From: Mixophyes australis
Taxonomy: Eukaryota; Chordata; Amphibia; Anura; Limnodynastidae
Direction of reading: 5' to 3'
DNA length: 64,000 nt
NCBI GenBank assembly: GCA_036250195.1
Contig: JAVHZZ010000008.1
Location: 6,927,434 to 6,991,433 of the forward strand
Part shown: in pieces, positions 34,591 to 44,884 of the stretch
Numbering within the stretch: the stretch's first letter is position 1
Layout: the number at the start of each line of letters is the position of its first letter
Translations under genes and position numbers: made by a program
Notes under the pieces: model-generated
The model's database searches: none
What the model was told of the DNA's origin: nothing
Seen by the model: the letters and a program-made list of their open reading frames with translations, nothing else

Positions 34591-36219
34591 GAGAAGGGGA
34601 TCTGGAAGATATTTTAACAGAGCCTGTATATCTCCTCTCCCAACTAATGTAAATTCAGCAGTGGGCCCAACTTAGTAGGTATCCCCATTCCAATCAAAAC
34701 GACACACTAATTTTGTGAAGCATTGATTTTACTCATGATTACAGTAATACAACTACAGTGATATAGAAATAATGGAAATATGACAAATATATAGACATAG
34801 AAATATCCATCTATCATTCAATCTGTCCCATTCCTTTGCTGATCACGAGAGAGGAGCTTCACCATCTTGCATCGCTCAGCGCCAGTACAATCGTTTCAAT
34901 CTGAGTGATTGTCTTGTAGTCACCTGACTAAATAAATTGATACTTTCACCCCAAAAAAATGAGGATCTGTCTTTTGTGGATTGTAGTGAAGAAGGGAAGG
35001 AATACACCATCACACTTTTTAAACCAAGAACTTAGAAAGACAGGGTAAGGACTGAACACTTTGAATTATTTTATATTATCACTTTCTTATTGCATTCCAT
35101 AAGGAAAGAAAGGCAATTACCAACATATAATCACTAACATATGGTTCTTACACCATTTTTCTTGAATTTTTTTCCAGTTTGTAGTTGCGTGAACAGATCA
35201 CACACAACTCTTGCAGAACTTTCCTCACTTTTATGTTCCTTTCCAATGCTGGATAATGTAGGGGGATAAAACACTTTAAAAGTGCTTAAAACAGCCCTAA
35301 TACTGAGCACTGCATTCACCCTCTGGTTTAGCTGTATTTTAATTCTCCAGGCGATTCTCCATTGTCCAGAAATAAAATGTCTACATCACCCAATCCCGCA
35401 GTATCCGTCTGGAACAATGCAGCCTGACATGAATATACTCCGGCTTAACCGGAACGTTCTATAAAACTGTAAAATTAAGAAAACTCTGCACAGCTCATCC
35501 AGGATTTGCAGGCTCTGCGCTGTAGGTTTTATAAAACAGATCTTATCATTTAACAATGCTCAGAAAATTCGTTCCAAGCTTATGACTCTATAATAACACG
35601 ATTTACCATTTAAGCTTTTACAACGGGTTGTGGGACTTCCCTAGATCTAAATGAAATCCTTCAGACTCAGCTCTGCCTTAATATATATCTACGTAAAAGT
35701 ATTTTATGGAGAAGTGCTCAATTCTCGAGCAACCGCCGTGCTCATCTTTCACTGCAAATGTGTTTGCTGGGATAATGGACGGATTTAATTTCTGGATATT
35801 TATAACTAATGACACAAATTACGGTTGTATGAAATGTCGTTTAGGAAAACAGTTTTGAGAGAGTAGAAAAGTTGATAAATGCAAATTAAAGGTATTGCAC
35901 AGACATCTAAACTAAATGCTATTACTTTACTTGACAATAGTTGCAGCGAAAAAATGTAAAAGAGAAGAGACTTATATGCCACAAGATGTGATTAGTTGGC
36001 AGACAATCATCCAATCATATGACACCCTTATTGTCTCCGCCCCCGTTCAGGCTTTTCCTGGCCAATCACTGCCAAAAGCAGCCACTGACGTGTGAAGCAA
36101 AATGAAAAGATATTGGTCAGGTCAGGAATTACCGGAAGGACAGGAATACGAAAATATTTGCACCCCAAAGAGCCATTATTATTTAAAATGAGTCTGCAGG
36201 ACAGCAAATAGATCTTCAA
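34591..36219. other. Unassigned sequence
   Basis: No supported gene. Around 34900-34990, CACCTGACTAAATAAATTGA and ATCTGTCTTTTGTGGATT look like an LTR end, but I could not define its start. Confidence 0.35.
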
Positions 36220-36537
36220 CATCATCACCATTTATTTATATTGTGCCACTGATTCCGCAGCGCTGTACAGAGAACTCATTCACATCAGTCCCTGCCCCAT
36301 TGGAGCTTACAGTCTAAATTCCATACATACACACACAGACAGAGAGAGACACTATGGTCAATTTTAATAGTAGCCAATTAACCTACCAGTATGTTTGTGT
36401 GTGTGGGAGGAAACCGGAGCAAACACGGGGAGAACATACAAACTCCTCACAGAGGCCTCCTCAAGGCCATGGTGGGGAATTGAACTCATGACCCCAGTGC
36501 TGTGAGGCAGAAGTGCTAACCACTTAGCCGTGCTGCG
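36220..36537 (-). mobile_element. V-SINE-like SINE, full length
   Basis: Minus-strand copy. The tail (ATCATCACCATTTATTTATA, CCGCAGCGCTGTACAGAGAA) comes first on the plus strand, then the central domain and the tRNA-related head ending near CCACTTAGCCGTGCTGC. The central domain has lost some bases relative to the 6530 copy. Confidence 0.85.
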
Positions 36538-36580
36538 ATTCAAATGGTAACATATATTGTGATCCGCTTGGTTTTGAAAA

Positions 36581-36608
36581 CCGCTAACCACTAAGCGACT
36601 GTGCTGCC
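36581..36608 (-). repeat. Second SINE head fragment
   Basis: CGCTAACCACTAAGCGACTG and TGCTGCC repeat the 5' end of the neighbouring SINE after a gap of about 43 bases. It may be the stub of an older copy. Confidence 0.55.
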
Positions 36609-37430
36609 TTAAATAGACTGGGTTCTCTTTAAAAGTTTAAATTGGGACGTAATGCACAATCACTGCAAAGCACCAGGATGCTTAACTTTGATATATTTCT
36701 TCAGACCTAATCAGTCTAGTAGAGTCAGGGTCCTTTAACAGACCTATTTAAATGACTGTACAGCTTTAGAGGGCTATTGAAATTTTGTGTCATTTAGTTG
36801 TCTACTTTAAAAAACAAACTCACAATTTTGTTCCTGCAAAAGTTCTCCCTAACTGACCGATCTGGTTTGTCCCGGCAGATATATTAATAGACTTCCGCTA
36901 ATATCTAAGCTTGTACCATACACTTAGTTACTGCTTTTCTCAACTAATTAAAAACGTCAGAATGATGAACCACTTGTACAGAAGAAAGCAGCAGCTCTCT
37001 GCAATGTGAGAACACACTGGAACATCATTGTAATAGAATAAAATCTTTGGAGCTTTGAGGTCTACTGCACCCTCCAAAGCGTTAGAAGCAAAACAATTTT
37101 AGATACAGTTCAATACTTCCAGCCCAACCATCCTAAAATCCCATCTGCTAATTAGCCAATTAGGCACGGCAGGAAAAGTACTCGCATAATCGGAGGAAAA
37201 CAAAGAAGATTAAGAGGATAACAACTGCAAACAACTTTTACAACTTTTAAATAAATAGCAGCAACCAAAAAAGGCTTTTAGGTGGGGTGTCGGAGGGGGG
37301 GAGGGGGGTCAAATTTCAAGGTTTATGACAGCATGGATTTGCTTCTGGGAGATCATGAAACAAATCCAGTGTATAGGTCAGTGTGGACCAGTAAACTTAG
37401 CACGTTTCAATTGTAACAAGGCATTTGATC
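36609..37430. other. Unassigned sequence
   Basis: No recognised gene. A G-rich run GGAGGGGGGGAGGGGGGT lies near 37291-37308. Confidence 0.4.
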
Positions 37431-37743
37431 TGTACGGTGGCTCAGTGGTTAGCACTTCTGCCTCACAGCACTGGGGTCATGAGTTCAATTCCTGTTAATG
37501 GCCTTATCTGTGTAGATATGGTATGTTCTCCCTGTGTTTGCGTGGGTTTCCTCCCACACGCCAAATACATATTAACTAGCAGGTTAATTGGCTGCTATTG
37601 ACCCTAGGCTCTCTGACTCTGTGTGTGTGTGTTAGGGAATTTAGACTTTAAGCTCTATTGGGGCAGGGACTGATGTGAGTGAGTTTTCTGTACAGCGCTG
37701 CAGAATTGTTGGTGCTATATAAATAGATGATGATGATGATGAT
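37431..37743 (+). mobile_element. V-SINE-like SINE, near full length
   Basis: Head with A box TGGCTCAGTGG and B-box-like GAGTTCAATTCC, a central domain shortened around the CTCCGG segment, then the tail TGTACAGCGCTGCAGAATTG and a GATGAT run. Confidence 0.87.
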
Positions 37744-38614
37744 ATTGGTTTATACAATAAATAAAGTTAGCCAGTGAAAATCCCTGGATTTTTCTCAGAG
37801 TGATGTAGTGAATGGTGTAAGTGCTGGTGTCCAGTATAGAAGTTGAGAGATCAGTCCAGTGTCCGGTTGGGTTTAATGCATTCATTAGTGATATTATCTG
37901 TGCAGAACATGCAAAGATATGTAACAGAGTTTATACCCCAGAAGTTTTAGAATAAAGGGTGGAATGTTAAATGTAGAACATCAAAATGTAAAACAATACA
38001 GATGTGCAGCAAATTTTACATAAGACGGATATTCACGCAGAGTAAATCTACTTGAGTACAACTCTAAACCAGAGATGGGCGACAAATCCCAGTCACTAAT
38101 GGCTGCTTTCATATTGGCGGATGATAATTCTGCTGCCTTACAGTAGCCGCACCCACTTTTTCCACCACCAGCTACAATTGTTATTCCGCTACTTTATGTA
38201 TCAATTGTTCCCCCCCACATCTTTGATCGTGAGCTCACGGGGCAGCGGATTCTTTCCCTTCTTTTTCACGTACGTAGTTTGTCTGCATTATGATATACAA
38301 AAAAACAATATTGAAACTCTACTCATGTTACTATATACAAACAGGTAGATAAATTAACTTATTTAACAGGTGCCTCTAATTTTTATTCAGGATGGATGGT
38401 ATATCTGTCCCATGCAGAGATGGATTTGACATGATAATCTTTCATTAGTTTGATATGCAGCTCTGTCCTCGCTAATACAATCCCACAATCGGACAGGTCA
38501 CTGCCTCCCACAAGATCAGCTCACTACCGAAACACCGTGTTCTGCTGCCAGTATTACTAGAATGAGATTGGTTACAGACTGTTCTATCTCCGCCTACCTC
38601 AAAACTATAGACAC
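37744..38614. other. Unassigned sequence with a repeat related to 23.07-23.18 kb
   Basis: At 38455-38600, words such as CACTGCCTCCCACAAGATCA match the flank of the 148-bp array. The rest shows no recognised feature. Confidence 0.4.
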
Positions 38615-38806
38615 ATTGGGGCATATTCAATTGTCGCGGGTTTCCGCGGCGTTAAAACTACTACCGTTTTTACGGTAGTAGTTAGCTGGATTTCAGTTTG
38701 CGGCTCAGGGAGCTGTGAGCTGAAATCCAGCGAGAAAACTACCGTAATAACGTTTTTTCCGCGCAAGATTTTCGGCGTTTCCGCCGACAACTGAATATGC
38801 CCCATT
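38615..38806. mobile_element. Palindromic MITE, family D copy 3
   Basis: The element 38618-38803 starts GGGGCATATTCAATTGTCG and ends CGACAACTGAATATGCCCC, with ATT on both sides (38615-38617, 38804-38806). The arms hold GCTGGATTTCAG and CTGAAATCCAGC. It abuts a family B copy. Confidence 0.92.
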
Positions 38807-39325
38807 GAGCCTGATTCTTCAACGTAACTGGTGATTTTGTGTGTATTATCCGCACAACAACTCTGTACAGACCCAGACCCGGACCGTATGCCACAGAACG
38901 CAGCAACGTTCAATTCATCTTCGAACACAAAGTACACTTACTACAGCCTACGATTTCATGGCGGAAACAGGGTGAGAAAGGGGCATTCGCCCGTAGTTAT
39001 TGTACAGTGAGGGCGTGCCAAGCTCCAGCGCACACAGCAGTGTCTGATTCAAGCTTTGAGCAATTCTCAGGTACATGATTTTCAGCCGTATCACTTGTAC
39101 CAACTACAGGTCGGTTGTAAGTGCTTATTACTAGTGATGACGGCTGTGTATACATGGTAGAACATGTGTTTGTAGTCAGGAGCAACTGTAACAATGTATT
39201 TTAAGTACAGTAGACATTAATAACATCCTGATAAATGTATTTCATGGGGAAAAATTAAAAAAAAAAGTAACATTTTTTAATGTTTTATCATTAATGCCCG
39301 ATATATGTGTGTTTAAATTTTAAAT
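38807..39325 (-). mobile_element. Non-autonomous DNA transposon, family B copy
   Basis: Minus-strand copy. GAGCCTGATTC is the terminal sequence, followed by complements of the family landmarks (TTTCAGCCGTATCACTTG, ACAGGTCGGTTGTAAGTGC, CTAGTGATGACGGCTGTGTA). It runs into the family C element at 39333. No reliable coding frame. Confidence 0.78.
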
Positions 39326-39332
39326 GCACATT

Positions 39333-39652
39333 GGGCCAGAGTCATTAGGGAAAGTAAGGCAAAACAGGAGTAAGTTTTCTCCTGGAAAAAAACATGTTAC
39401 AATACAAGGAGTGAAAATTAGTTTATTCTTTTGCACATAAGTTAAATACTGACTGTTTTTTCATCTAACACACAAATACTTGATAACTTTATTTTTACAC
39501 TAAAATTTAAAGATGATCTAGGACATGCTCTATCCCAACTATAAATCTGACATCACATATTAAATTTACCTCCCCCTCCAATGCAACTTGGTTTTGCCAA
39601 GGTGCAAAATTACTCCTTTTCTATGCTTTGCTCTCCTTAGTGAATCAGGCCC
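39333..39652. mobile_element. DNA element with palindromic ends, family C copy 3
   Basis: Starts GGGCCAGAGTCATTAGGG and ends CTTAGTGAATCAGGCCC. The inside (ACATAAGTTAAATACTGACTG, CTAGGACATGC) matches the copy at 31555 in reverse. Flanking triplets ATT and AGA do not match, so one side may have changed or the element inserted against another. Confidence 0.85.
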
Positions 39653-40760
39653 AGAATCTGTATCTGTACCAGTACATACCCACTGTTTCCCAGTTTTTTT
39701 ATGTAATTCATTTTCTCATTTAATTCAAAACATATTAAAATAATAATGCAAATGACAGCACCCTGCGGGTCACTAATGTTTAGACACTTTTGCATATTAA
39801 GAAATAAGAATCTATTATGATTTACACTTTTAATCACAACATGTTTTCTTTATTACACTTTAGGAGTTAATTCTGAGAGCGACTTCCTTCTGTAAATTAC
39901 ATTTAGCTGTATAGTTTGTAATGATAACAGGACAGCGAAGAAGAGAAGGGGTAGTAATTAAATGGTAGGGTGCAAAGAACACACTAACAGAATAAAGTAC
40001 AATGAGATATAATCCAGACCAGTATGTTATTATGTGGTTGAGAAGTGGCGGCAATTAATAGAGGCAAAGTTCATCCTTGTGCTGCCTCTAAACGGCCCTA
40101 ACGTCACTATTACATACTCAACTATATATATTAAAAATTAGGACAATCCAGACCGACCCCAGCACACCCAGACCACAACCCTAAATGCAGAGGCACAGCC
40201 CCTAAATATTTAATCCCCACCACTTTTGGCTGTAGAATTCTGGACTTTCCTAAATTGTTTTCCTAAATATCCACAACTGAATACACATTCCACATTGTTA
40301 CATTGTTGCAATTAGTTCTGATGACTTCTTACTATGAAGGGATGCCGCATGCATGTTCACTTACAGCAATGCAACCTGGGGATTTTATATGTGTCTGGAT
40401 TTACATAGACAATCTGGAAAGAGGGTCTGCTGGGATGTATCCGGCGAGGGGTATCCAAGGCAACTAGTTCTGTGTCAGACGCCCGTTAGGAATTCTCAAG
40501 GAAGCTTAGAAATGGATTTCAAAGTGATGGTTTTATTCTGCAAATTCCAATTTATTTATTTCCATTTGTTCTTCCGCATAAGTTTTGGCCATTCCTGTAG
40601 CTCTCTAGACCTAACGTTCAGAACAAATGGCATGCTGATACCTGTAGTTCTACAACGGCTGGAGAGTCACAGGTTTCTTATCTTTCCATATATTTAAATT
40701 GCCCTCAGACCCCATCTAAAGCAGAGCTATGAAGAGGATTAATGCATTAATGCACTCCAG
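39653..40760. other. Unassigned sequence with a possible family F relic
   Basis: Near 40630-40675, GGCATGCTGATACCTGTAGT and CAACGGCTGGAGAGTCACAG resemble one arm of the family F hAT MITE. No supported gene. Confidence 0.35.
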
Positions 40761-40937
40761 GGGGTAAATGTATCAAGCTGAGAGTTTTCCGGCGGCTTTG
40801 AATAACCAATCAGATTCTAGCTATCATTTATTTAGTACCTTCTACAAAATGACAGCTAGAATCTGATTGGTTGCTATAGGCAACATCTCCACCTTTCAAA
40901 CCCGCCGGAAAACTCTCAGCTTGATACATTTACCCCC
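40761..40937. mobile_element. Palindromic MITE, family E copy 3
   Basis: Starts GGGGTAAATGTATCAAGCTG and ends CAGCTTGATACATTTACCCCC. The right arm keeps the GATTGGTTGCTATAGGCAAC block while the left arm has lost the matching GATGTTGCCTATAGC part, so the hairpin is asymmetric. CCAAT at 40806-40810 and ATTGG at 40866-40870. Confidence 0.88.
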
Positions 40938-41968
40938 AAGTCTAATAAAGAAACACCGTTGTACCTTAATATACTCCGGACATGTTTTTAACGTGATATA
41001 ACCCCCTCATGTAATAACACGGTTTACTGACATGTTTCAGGACATAACTATTTACATACAATTAATATAATCTATTGAGGTCATCCTTTAGGAGGTAGCC
41101 CTAATAAAACTATCACACAAACTATGTAACAATGTCACAATTAAATATTTCCGTCTTGTTGGATTCTGCCCCGTTTCAAAGATTCACCTTTCTATCTGTA
41201 ACCTTCTTTATCCAAAGCAAATCATAACGGCGTTAGATCTTTCTCAGTGTTTCCACTTATAGAGGAAGCCTTCAACAATACGCTGACCTCCTAAACCTTG
41301 CATTTGAAAAACTGAGGGTTCTAAGACACAAATGTCACTATCAAGAACAGCGGAGCTTAGACACCAGGATGTGTATAATCAAAGCTTCCCAGAATGGAAA
41401 GTGGGGCATTCACGGATCAGAGGAACGGAACAGCGCTGAGTCCCCCCAGTAACAACGGGAATTTTCCTTTTGATGAATCTGGCACCTGTCCTGTTTATGT
41501 TTACAGCCAGGAACTGCAACTGAGAACACTGGTACATTATTTTATTAGTGTTTGTTTTGGAAAAGTGATGTTCAGAACAGTAATGGATCGGAGACTGTGG
41601 CAGAATAGTTTCACCTTCTCTTTTCAGAAATCTAATTACAGATAATGATTTGTTACCTGACATAGAAAAGGGATTGTACAATGTAACTGTTTGTTAAATA
41701 TTATGGAACATAACAATGGAGTTGTAAAGACAGGAATAAATGTAAATTAAGTTTCTAGCCAATGGGGTTAATTAAGGGATTATTGAATGGGGAGAGCGAA
41801 AATTCAGCAAAGCCAACCAGCAACACATAACAAGACATAAGGACCTATGTTGATAGTATGTAAGTATGTACATATGTCAGTGTGTGTTAGATAGGAGAGC
41901 CATGGAAGGCCTCACGTACAGGACTGGATTGGCAATTTGGCATTTAGATGGTGTGTTTGAGAGTATTA
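40938..41968. other. Unassigned sequence
   Basis: No supported gene. Overlapping frames on opposite strands at 41379-41681 show no known domain. Confidence 0.4.
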
Positions 41969-42547
41969 GTGGGGGAGAGAGGAGAGAGAGAGAGGGAGAG
42001 AGAAGGTGAAAGAGAATGAGAGAGGGGAAGGAAGGAGTGAGAGAAGGAGAGAGTGAGAGAGGAGAGGAGAGAGAGAGAGATAGAGAGCGAGAGGGAGAGA
42101 GTGGGAGAGAGAGAGAGAGTGGGAGAGAGAGAGAGAATGGGAGAGAGAGAATGTGAGAGAGAAGGAGAGAGAGGAAGGAAGTAGTGAGAGAAAGAGAGAG
42201 AGAGAGAGAGAGTGAGAGAGAAGAGAGAGAAAGAGGAAGGGAAAGAAGGAGGGAGAGAAGGAGATAAAGGGAGAGAGAGAGAGGGAGAGATAAAGAGAGA
42301 GAGAGTGGGAGAGAGAGAGAATGTAAAACAGAAAGAGAGAGGAAAGGGTGAGAGAAGGAGAGAGAGGAAGAGAGAGAGAGAGAGAGAGAGTTGGAGAGAG
42401 TTGGAGAGAGAGAGAGAGTGAGAGAGAGGAAAGAGAGAGAGTTGGAGAGAGAGAGAGAGAGAGAGCGAGGAAGGGAAGGAAGAAGGGGGAGGAGTAAAAG
42501 GGAGAGTGGGAGAAAGAGAGAGAGTTGGAGAGCAAGAGGGAGGGAGA

Positions 42548-42615
<68 letters not shown>

Positions 42616-43310
42616 GGGAGAGAGAGTGGGAGAGAGAGATAGAATGTGAAAGAGAAGGAGAGAGAGGAAGGAAGGCGTGAGAGAAGGAGAGAGAGTGAGA
42701 GAGGAAAGAGAGAAAGAGGAAGGGAAAGAAGGAGGGAGAGAAGGAGATAAAGGGAGAGAGAGAGAGAGGGAGAGATAAAGAGAGTGGGAGTGGGAGAGAG
42801 AGAGAGAGAGAATGTAAAACAGAAAGAGAGAGGAAAGGGTGAGAGAAGGAGAGAGAGGAAGAGAGGAAGGGAGAGAGAGAGAGAGAGTGGGGGAGAGAGA
42901 GGGAGCGAGGAAGGGAGAGAAGGAGAGAGAGAAGGAGGGAGCGAGGGAGAGAAGAAGCAAGAGTGAATAAGAGAGGAGAGAGAGATATAGATAGAATGGA
43001 GGTAGTGAGGGACAGATAGATGGGGGAAAGAAGGAGAAACAGAGAGAGAGAGAGAGAGAGGGGGAGATGGGAGAGAAAGAGTGAGAGAGTGAGAGACGGA
43101 GGGGAGAAGGATAGAAAGAAGGAAGAGAGACAGGGGCAGTGGGAGTGAGAGAGAGAAGGAGGGAATGATGGAAGGAGTGAGAGAGATAAATAGAGAAAGA
43201 AGGAGGGAGCGGGAAGGAGAAGAAGAGAGAGAAGGAGGGAGGGAGAGAGAGAGAGAGAGCAAAGAGGGAGGAGAGTCAGAGAGGGAGGAGAGAGAGTGAC
43301 AGAGAGACAT
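41969..43310. repeat. 1.34-kb polypurine (GA) tract with an internal duplication
   Basis: Nearly all plus-strand bases are A or G. A block containing GGAGATAAAGGGAGAGAG and AATGTAAAACAGAAAGAGAG occurs near 42232-42373 and again near 42716-42861, about 483 bases apart. The 477-codon minus-strand frame of Ser, Leu and Pro is a consequence of the composition. Confidence 0.96.
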
Positions 43311-44404
43311 GGTGATGGAACACTCTAAATAATAATTCCATCGTCTCAGCGCCCCTTGTGGTATAAATTAATATTCCTTTTTACTCCATATGACATAAAA
43401 TGTACCATTCTGTGTTTAGAATACGACATGTTCAGGATAATAATCCTTACAGCAACCAGTATTCTGTTCTGCACTTTTATCTTCAATCAGAGGCTAAGCA
43501 AGTAGACTGCCGAGGAATTTTCTCAATCCCTTTATTATCTGCAATCTCTTCCACGTGCTGATACCCATCAAGTATTATTAACCTTATGTTATTATTAAAC
43601 ACAAAGACTCACAAGTGTGGGAGAAGGGGGTAGATAAAGGTTATCGTCCCTTAATCACACACATGTGGTCAGTCCGAAGAAGAACTGATGTCTGTGCTTG
43701 GAAACTAATTGCACAATCATTGCAAATACTTATTAGTGTAAAATTGAGTGTTATAAGATTGCAATTCCTTTATCTACAGGGACGTCTCGGCACCTACTTT
43801 CTCTGAGAAGATACAGTGTAGCTGTCTGCTATTTAATTATTTGCCAAGAAAATATTGCTTAAGGTATTCTGATGAATTGCAAATCAGGACATGTTCTCGC
43901 CTCAGATATGTATTCCTTATTTTCTGCACATTTCAGCAACGCTAATAAATTATAGCTAAAAAGAATGTACAAATAAAACAAATCAGTGTTCCATTCTCTT
44001 ACAAATATATGAGACTAGGTGTAATGTATTGAATCTAATTCTACAGCCATACCGATTTCACCCAAGCCGTGATTTAATGTAACGTTCGGTATCGAGCCAG
44101 CGAAAACACAGTTTGCTTGCAATACAAGACTGATTTATGCTATCAAATGCTCTCTCTGCTCTCGGCATTTTGACAGATCGTATTAACCATTGCCATGGGA
44201 CCTGTTATATTTTAGGATTATGCAATATTTGAGAAAGATTTTTTTTTTCTATTATTTACAAAGCGGATTCTTTGATCTCGACGGCTCATTTTCATAATTT
44301 GTTTTCACCCCCACACTTTGCGCTGAGCAAACACCCTTTTTTTCCAGATTATATTGGGATTAAAAAATTAACACGAATGGTGCAAAAGCAGGTGGGGGGC
44401 AATG
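43311..44404. other. Unassigned AT-rich sequence
   Basis: No recognised gene or repeat. Confidence 0.4.
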
Positions 44405-44490
44405 CAATTATTATTTACGTATAGAGCGCCGCCGTATGATGGAGCGCTGTACAGAGAATATGTAATCATTCACTGCAGTCCTTGTCCCAA
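44405..44490 (-). repeat. SINE/L2-type 3' tail fragment
   Basis: Reads TTATTATTTACGTATAGAGC then GGAGCGCTGTACAGAGAA, the reverse of the SINE tail, continuing to CACTGCAGTCCTTGTCCC. Only the tail is present. Confidence 0.6.
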
Positions 44491-44682
44491 ATATTCAATA
44501 CATATCTGTAATTGAAACTACAATTCTGGAGACACTTGCTGCAAAAAACTGGTGGACACCTTGGTTTGGCATGTGCGGATCTCCAGGTGAAGGGTCGCCT
44601 GTCGCCCTCCACTACTGTAGAAGGTGATAGTTGGAGATCTAGGTCATCTATGCTTGATGAGTAAATATGCCCTAAATTAATG

Positions 44683-44884
44683 CCCCTTCCTAGGGGAAGG
44701 CTGGGCAATGGGCCCATCTGCCCCCCCCCCCCCCCCCCCCCTTCAGACCGGTCCCATAGTGGGCTACCTTGGGCTTTGTCACTGGGCCACCTACATTTTT
44801 TCCCCTTTAAATTGCTCCTAATAGGCTGCTGAGCCGTTTCTTGCCCCCTGGGCTAAAATTTGCCAGCCAGACCCTGCCCCTTCC
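44683..44884 (+). mobile_element. Short hAT-type element, family K copy 2
   Basis: The element proper 44691-44876 begins TAGGGGAAGG and ends CAGCCAGACCCTG. An exact 8-bp duplication CCCCTTCC flanks it (44683-44690, 44877-44884). The inside shares CACTGGGCCACCTAC and CTCCTAATAGGCTGCTGAGC with the 11331 copy. A run of 21 C lies at 44721-44741. No transposase. Confidence 0.9.

Noticed and set aside
41877..43310. 477-codon minus-strand frame, Ser/Leu/Pro-rich, and overlapping 338- and 189-codon frames
   Set aside because: It is the complement of an almost pure GA tract: several frames are open at once and the protein is simple Ser-Leu repeats. No gene is implied.
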